Below are positions 61,019-64,000 of a stretch of 64,000 nt of DNA, piece by piece. The DNA is from Streptococcus alactolyticus (GTDB lineage Bacteria; Bacillota; Bacilli; Lactobacillales; Streptococcaceae). How positions within the stretch are numbered: position 1 is the first letter of the stretch; the number at the start of each line of letters is the position of its first letter. Below the pieces are notes generated by a model that had not been told where the DNA came from, did not search any database, and saw nothing but the letters and a program-made list of their open reading frames with translations. Both the position numbers and the translations under genes were made by a program. The stretch spans positions 124,001 through 188,000 of the forward strand of contig NZ_JAAXMT010000005.1 of assembly GCF_012277075.1 (NCBI RefSeq), given 5' to 3'.

Positions 61019-61864
61019 GTGACAGTAGATCTTGAAAACTTAGCGGTAGATGAGCAAGTGATATATCTTGTTATCAGTCAGAAGATTGAACCATCTATGA
61101 TTGAAGACAGCAGCAATCAGGTAGTTTTGAAATTAATTTTTTCAACTTTAGAAAAAAGAATGGAAATTCCTTATGAATTTATTACTGATTTCGTTTTTAG
61201 CAATGCTGAAGAGAATAGCACAGAAGATAACGAATGGTTGAATAATAATATCAAATTACTAGTAGGAAAATATAAGGGAGATTCTAATGATACCTTTAAG
61301 AAAAATCTAAATAAGATAAACCGTCACTATAATTTAGCGCAAGTCCAGAAAGAATATATATTACAGAACATTAATGTTAGATCACACGAATTAGAAGAGC
61401 ATATTGGTTTGTTAGAATCTAAAACAGAAAATGTTCAATCAAAAATTAAGGATTCACAGAATCTTATTGAGAAAATTGATAATACAAAATCATCTATATA
61501 TACTGACTTCATAGCCATTCTGGGTGTTTTTTCCAGTTTTGTTTTTGTAATGTTTGGTGGTTTCAGTGCCTTATCAGAAATTCTTAGAAGTTTAAGTCAA
61601 GAAAATGTTTCATTAGGAAAAGTCTTCTTGATGTCTTCGTTTTTGATGGGAACAATTTTTACAATTATTTATTCACTATTATTATGGGTTTCAAAAATAA
61701 TAGATAAACCTATAACTAGACAAGTGTGTAAGTGTAAAACTAATTCGTGTAAAAGTTTATGGCATGCTGTTAAAAGACATAAATTTTACTGTATAATAAT
61801 CTTAACTATGTCACTTCTGTTTTTATCTGGTTTAGTTATGATAATATATTTTCCTAAAATTTAA
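61019..61864 (+). CDS. Coiled-coil membrane protein, candidate PanT-type toxin
   Basis: A 281-residue protein. Residues 1-110 look soluble, 111-160 form a coiled coil (RSHELEEHIGLLESKTENVQ), and three membrane helices follow at about 163-185 (FIAILGVFSSFVFVMFGGF), 202-225 and 256-278. A Cys cluster (CKCKTNSCK) sits in the last loop. GTG start with GAGGGATAA. Membrane proteins are one of the effector classes seen with Panacea antitoxins, acting by depolarising the membrane. No enzymatic motif seen. Family not recognised. Confidence 0.6.
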   Translation: MTVDLENLAVDEQVIYLVISQKIEPSMIEDSSNQVVLKLIFSTLEKRMEIPYEFITDFVFSNAEENSTEDNEWLNNNIKLLVGKYKGDSNDTFKKNLNKINRHYNLAQVQKEYILQNINVRSHELEEHIGLLESKTENVQSKIKDSQNLIEKIDNTKSSIYTDFIAILGVFSSFVFVMFGGFSALSEILRSLSQENVSLGKVFLMSSFLMGTIFTIIYSLLLWVSKIIDKPITRQVCKCKTNSCKSLWHAVKRHKFYCIIILTMSLLFLSGLVMIIYFPKI

Positions 61865-61874
61865 AATATATTTT

Positions 61875-61898
61875 TCCCTAGCGTAAGCTAGGTTTTTT
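61875..61898 (+). terminator. Terminator of the Panacea operon
   Basis: CCTAGC-GTAA-GCTAGG followed by seven T, about 12 bases after the stop. Confidence 0.8.
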
Positions 61899-61922
61899 TA
61901 AATTATGTTGACGTCAACAAAA

Positions 61923-62068
61923 TTGGCAGTCATACACGTTTATGGTATAATAGCTGCTGTAAGAGTGTAAAGGTCTTACTAGATAGGCAATGTGTGGGCT
62001 GGCGAGTACACGTTAAACTAAATACAGCAGGACTTATTTGCAGGACTAGCGTGAGCTAGTCCTTTTTT
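61923..62068 (+). ncRNA. Candidate small RNA with strong promoter
   Basis: Near-consensus promoter TTGGCA - 17 bases - TATAAT (61923-61951), then about 110 bases without a credible ORF, ending at GGACTAGC-GTGA-GCTAGTCC and TTTTTT. The 5' end CTGCTGTA (61954-61961) can pair with TACAGCAG (62023-62030), giving a closed long-range fold. A further stem GTGT/ACAC lies inside. Confidence 0.6.
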
Positions 62069-62074
62069 ATTGTC

Positions 62075-62246
62075 GTTATAACCACAAAAATAAAAAAAAT
62101 ATGCTCTTGAGCTTATCTAATAAATTATGTTATACTATAAGTATCCCTTATCTAGGTACTTTTTTATCTTACAAGTTACACCCGATTTTTTTCGGGTGTT
62201 TTTTATTTCCGTTATAACGGACTTATCAGCAAATTGAGGTTATAAC
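62075..62246. repeat. Three GTTATAAC palindromes
   Basis: At 62075-62082, 62211-62218 (within CCGTTATAACGG) and 62239-62246. They cluster in the 250 bases before the right-hand integrase arm-type site, where excisionase or integrase often binds. Confidence 0.35.
62107..62204 (+). ncRNA. Candidate short transcript near attR
   Basis: TTGAGC - 18 bases - TATACT (62107-62136), about 60 bases of transcript, then ACACCCGA / TCGGGTGT with six T. No ORF. Confidence 0.4.
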
Positions 62247-62325
62247 GACTCTGTATAATATATATTAATAATCGTATATTAATAAAAGGTAAAAGAGTAA
62301 TAAAATGATATTTTTAAGCTACCAA

Positions 62326-62342
62326 GGGGCACAAAAGGGGCA
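62326..62342. promoter_or_regulatory. Putative integrase arm-type site, right
   Basis: GGGGCACAAAAGGGGCA: the same two GGGGCA units, 11 bases apart, as at 21244-21260. Confidence 0.5.
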
Positions 62343-62459
62343 TAAGTTTAAAACTTTTGTATTTTTACCTTTAAAAAGAAGAATGGTTTCAGTTTTATAA
62401 ATGCTTATTTTTCAATGTTTTCTACTATTATATATGTATCAAAAATGAAGTTACACTTC

Positions 62460-62539
62460 CCGCACTGTAAAATAATTAATTAATAAAAAAGCCTATCATA
62501 TCAAGCTTTCTAGCCTGTGTGATAGAGCTTTTTTTATGT
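62460..62539 (+). repeat. attR
   Basis: Right copy of the 80-bp attachment repeat; see attL. It repeats the pyk stop codon region and terminator. Confidence 0.93.
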
Positions 62540-62542
62540 TTT

Positions 62543-62635
62543 GGGGCATTTTTGGGCAAGGTAATTCATCTATTACATCAATAACTTTGACTTTATTCTG
62601 TTTGTAGAGTAGATATAGATTTTTATGGCGGTATC
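62543..62635 (-). pseudogene. Vestigial C-terminus of a second integrase, with arm site
   Basis: The minus strand from 62635 reads DTAIKIYIYSTNRIK and, after a one-base frameshift, KVIDVIDELP. This lines up with the end of the resident integrase (DTTMKIYTHVTNKMK...KVVDMINKLP). A GGGGCA pair (62543-62558) lies between it and attR, at the same place as the arm site between attL and the resident integrase. So attR is also the left end of an older, deleted element. Confidence 0.75.
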
Positions 62636-62769
62636 ATAGCAAAATAAACATGTAAGTCAGAAATTTTCAATATTTTTATATACTAAAGAAAATTAAGGAC
62701 AAAACTTGTTATTATCTTTAATATAATGGCGATGAGAGCTAGAGGAAACTTAACAATAAGAGAAAAAAG

Positions 62770-62871
62770 ATGGATACAACTTTTAGAATTTTACTTATCG
62801 TTTGGATTGTTATGTTTTCTGTACGAAAAACCTTGACTTATTATTTAAAGGAAAACATAAATAAAAGTTGA
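62770..62871 (+). CDS. Possible small membrane peptide, 33 aa
   Basis: MDTTFRILLIVWIVMFSVRK followed by TLTYYLKENINKS: one membrane helix and a basic tail. The ribosome binding site is weak, and the sequence may be a relic of the deleted element. Listed because the composition is not random. Confidence 0.25.
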   Translation: MDTTFRILLIVWIVMFSVRKTLTYYLKENINKS

Positions 62872-63020
62872 ACTTATAAGGCTTGGACAGTAGTCTTATA
62901 TATAAATTTTAAGAAGTTTTGATCGAAAAAAAGCCTAGTTAAAGATTAGACACAAAGAAATAAAGTTTTAAATGCAAATGCTTTGGATTTGATGAAAAAC
63001 TAACAGTAAATGAGTAAAAG

Positions 63021-63104
63021 ATGAGTGAGAAACAAGTAAGAACGCTAACTTGGATAGTGATTGCTATAACTGTAGTCATTATACTGATAACTTGGTTTAT
63101 TTAG
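63021..63104 (+). CDS. Possible small membrane peptide, 27 aa
   Basis: MSEKQVRTLTWIVIAITVVI with a continuing hydrophobic end; a short polar head and one membrane helix. No clear RBS. It may be a host gene for a small membrane protein or chance. Confidence 0.3.
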   Translation: MSEKQVRTLTWIVIAITVVIILITWFI

Positions 63105-63205
63105 ATATCTTTTTTGGAAGCGATTAAAAAATACTTTTTTAGTCTCATGCCTACTTTTTTTATACCTTTAAACATGGTATAATAATTAGAAGAATAGGAG
63201 TAGGT

Positions 63206-63763
63206 ATGGTAAAGCGTGATTTTATTCGAAATATTATTATAGCGCTCATTGCTATTTTTGTCCTTGTTTTATTAAGGGTTTTTGTTTTTTCAACATTTAG
63301 AGTTCATGACGATGCGGCCAATTCCTATTTGTCAAATGGGGATGTCGTAGTGGTTAATCGCAATAGGCAGCCGCAGTACAAGGATTTTGTGGTATATGAA
63401 GAAGATGGCACTTTCTACATCAGCCGTGTGATTGCGACACCTGGTCAGACTGCGACGGTGATGGATGATATTTTGTATATCGATAATGTCGCCAAGGAAG
63501 AACCTTATATCAGCCAGATGAAATCAAAATACACGGCCTCATCTGATAGCCAAATGCCTTTTACGTCAGATTTTTCGATTGAAACATTGACAGATAACAA
63601 AGAAACTAAAATTCCAAAGGGCAGTTATTTGGTGCTAAACGATGACCGTCAAAACACTAATGACAGCCGTAAATTTGGCTTGATTAAGGCAAAACAAATT
63701 CGAGGAGTTGTGACCTTCAAATTATGGCCGCTAAGTCAATTTGGTTTTCTGACAACAGAGTAG
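63206..63763 (+). CDS. Signal peptidase I-like protein lacking the catalytic dyad
   Basis: A 185-residue S26-family protein: one N-terminal membrane helix (IIIALIAIFVLVLLRVFVF), then the S26 boxes. Box B, where type I signal peptidases have the Ser of GxSMxPT, reads VHDDAANSYLSNGD with Ala at the aligned position. Box D, usually KRVIG.PGD with catalytic Lys, reads YISRVIATPGQ with Ser. Box E (NDDRQNTNDSRKFG) is kept. It lies between pyk and glmS as in other streptococci. Probably non-catalytic, perhaps a chaperone-like paralogue; another signal peptidase should exist elsewhere. Confidence 0.8.
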   Translation: MVKRDFIRNIIIALIAIFVLVLLRVFVFSTFRVHDDAANSYLSNGDVVVVNRNRQPQYKDFVVYEEDGTFYISRVIATPGQTATVMDDILYIDNVAKEEPYISQMKSKYTASSDSQMPFTSDFSIETLTDNKETKIPKGSYLVLNDDRQNTNDSRKFGLIKAKQIRGVVTFKLWPLSQFGFLTTE

Positions 63764-63783
63764 TTTAGCTACTCTGTTTTTTT
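63754..63783 (+). terminator. Terminator after the signal-peptidase homologue
   Basis: AACAGAGTA / TACTCTGTT with a 7-base loop and a run of T. Confidence 0.8.
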
Positions 63784-63859
63784 GTATTTTCAAAAGGAAT
63801 AATCATAGGAAAAATAAAGCGTTTGCTATTGGTCTAAATAAACTATACCAATTTTATTG

Positions 63860-63888
63860 TTGACATTAATAATATAAAGTTATATACT
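63860..63888 (+). promoter_or_regulatory. glmS promoter
   Basis: TTGACA, 17-base spacer, TATACT: close to consensus. It lies between two TATACCAATT direct repeats (63844 and 63922) that may be regulatory. The leader is about 90 bases, with a small AGCAAG/CTTGCT hairpin before the start. No glmS ribozyme core was recognised. Confidence 0.7.
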
Positions 63889-63982
63889 GATTTTGTTAGT
63901 TTTTATTGATGACTATCGGATTATACCAATTAAAAAAATAAGAAAGAAATAGCAAGGGTGTCTTGCTAATAGGTGACATGTT

Positions 63983-64000
63983 ATGTGTGGTATTGTTGGT
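63983..64000 (+). CDS. glmS: Glutamine-fructose-6-phosphate aminotransferase, first codons
   Basis: Only MCGIVG is visible before the window ends. This is the invariant N-terminus of class II glutamine amidotransferases, with Cys2 as nucleophile after Met removal. Gene order pyk - signal peptidase - glmS supports GlmS, which makes glucosamine 6-phosphate for cell-wall synthesis. RBS AGGTGA 6 bases upstream. Confidence 0.8.

Larger units (their letters stand above)
21150..62539. mobile_element. Complete prophage of about 41 kb, integrated at the 3' end of pyk
   Basis: Bounded by an 80-bp direct repeat (21150-21229 and 62460-62539, one mismatch). All expected modules are present in order: integrase and lysogeny genes on the minus strand, then on the plus strand early replication, HNH-terminase-portal-protease-capsid, connectors, tail, tape measure, Dit, tail lysin/fibre, holins and endolysin, and a cargo block before attR. 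The gene set is that of a cos-type siphophage with an HK97-like head. No essential gene is clearly broken, so it may be inducible. Confidence 0.93.
62636..63205. other. Degraded region between attR and the signal-peptidase homologue
   Basis: About 570 AT-rich bases. Two short frames for one-helix peptides lie here (see below); otherwise I see nothing. A perfect extended -10 (TGGTATAAT, TATAAT at 63178-63183) inside the palindrome TATACC/GGTATA starts the next gene. Confidence 0.45.

Noticed and set aside
63784..63982. glmS ribozyme upstream of glmS
   Set aside because: The leader after the promoter is only about 90 bases and shows no ribozyme core; only a small hairpin is present.

Overview
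This window is from a low-GC Firmicute, most likely a Streptococcus. The evidence is a tmRNA on the minus strand whose tag reads AKNTNSYAVAA, the gene order pfkA - pyk - signal-peptidase homologue - glmS, a short-form DnaE, an LrgAB pair, and phage and mobile-element genes typical of streptococci. From the tag alone I recall a match to S. mutans/S. thermophilus-like species. The species cannot be settled here, and the S. bovis/equinus group is also possible.

Layout. (1) 1-4.8 kb: end of a WYL/WCX regulator, a truncated DnaA-like AAA+ gene, and two adjacent DUF262 (GmrSD-like) genes that look like a candidate defence pair. (2) 4.8-8.9 kb: mobile-element debris. It holds a 5'-truncated gene remnant, an IS30-family element whose transposase carries a nonsense mutation, and the left-over mobC, DUF3173 and tyrosine-integrase genes of an integrative mobilizable element, with an oriT-like hairpin. 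(3) 8.9-21.2 kb: core chromosome. It has an ABC exporter with a decayed permease bracketed by two near-identical hairpins, lrgAB, ssrA, a TVP38-family membrane protein, a GntR/YtrA-type ABC operon, dnaE, pfkA and pyk.

(4) 21.15-62.54 kb: a complete prophage of about 41 kb with HK97-like morphogenesis genes, integrated at the 3' end of pyk. Its boundaries are an 80-bp direct repeat (one mismatch) that covers the last pyk codons and the pyk terminator. In order it carries an integrase; a lysogeny block on the minus strand (SIR2-domain protein, three surface or membrane proteins, a repressor fragment, ImmA-like protease, ImmR-like repressor); a control region with face-to-face promoters; early genes (RuvC-like nuclease, SF2 helicase, Sak4-like ATPase, DUF669 protein, prim-pol primase, VapE helicase); an iteron-rich candidate origin; a DUF1492 late regulator; HNH nuclease, terminase, head, tail and lysis genes; and a right-end cargo block with a Panacea-domain protein plus a membrane protein, followed by short intergenic transcription units. 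(5) 62.5-64 kb: the host sequence resumes with a scrap of a second integrase, a signal-peptidase-like gene that lacks the usual catalytic residues, and the first codons of glmS.

Most interesting points. The prophage holds two accessory modules that resemble anti-phage systems: a SIR2 gene flanked by duplicated hairpins, and a Panacea/transmembrane gene pair. It also has several promoter-plus-terminator units without an ORF, a tRNA-like minihelix, a hairpin that hides the ribosome binding site of the late regulator, a likely AUA start for the terminase large subunit, and a probable +1 frameshift extension of the major capsid protein. All functional statements are inferred from sequence motifs seen here and from remembered family knowledge; no database search was possible.
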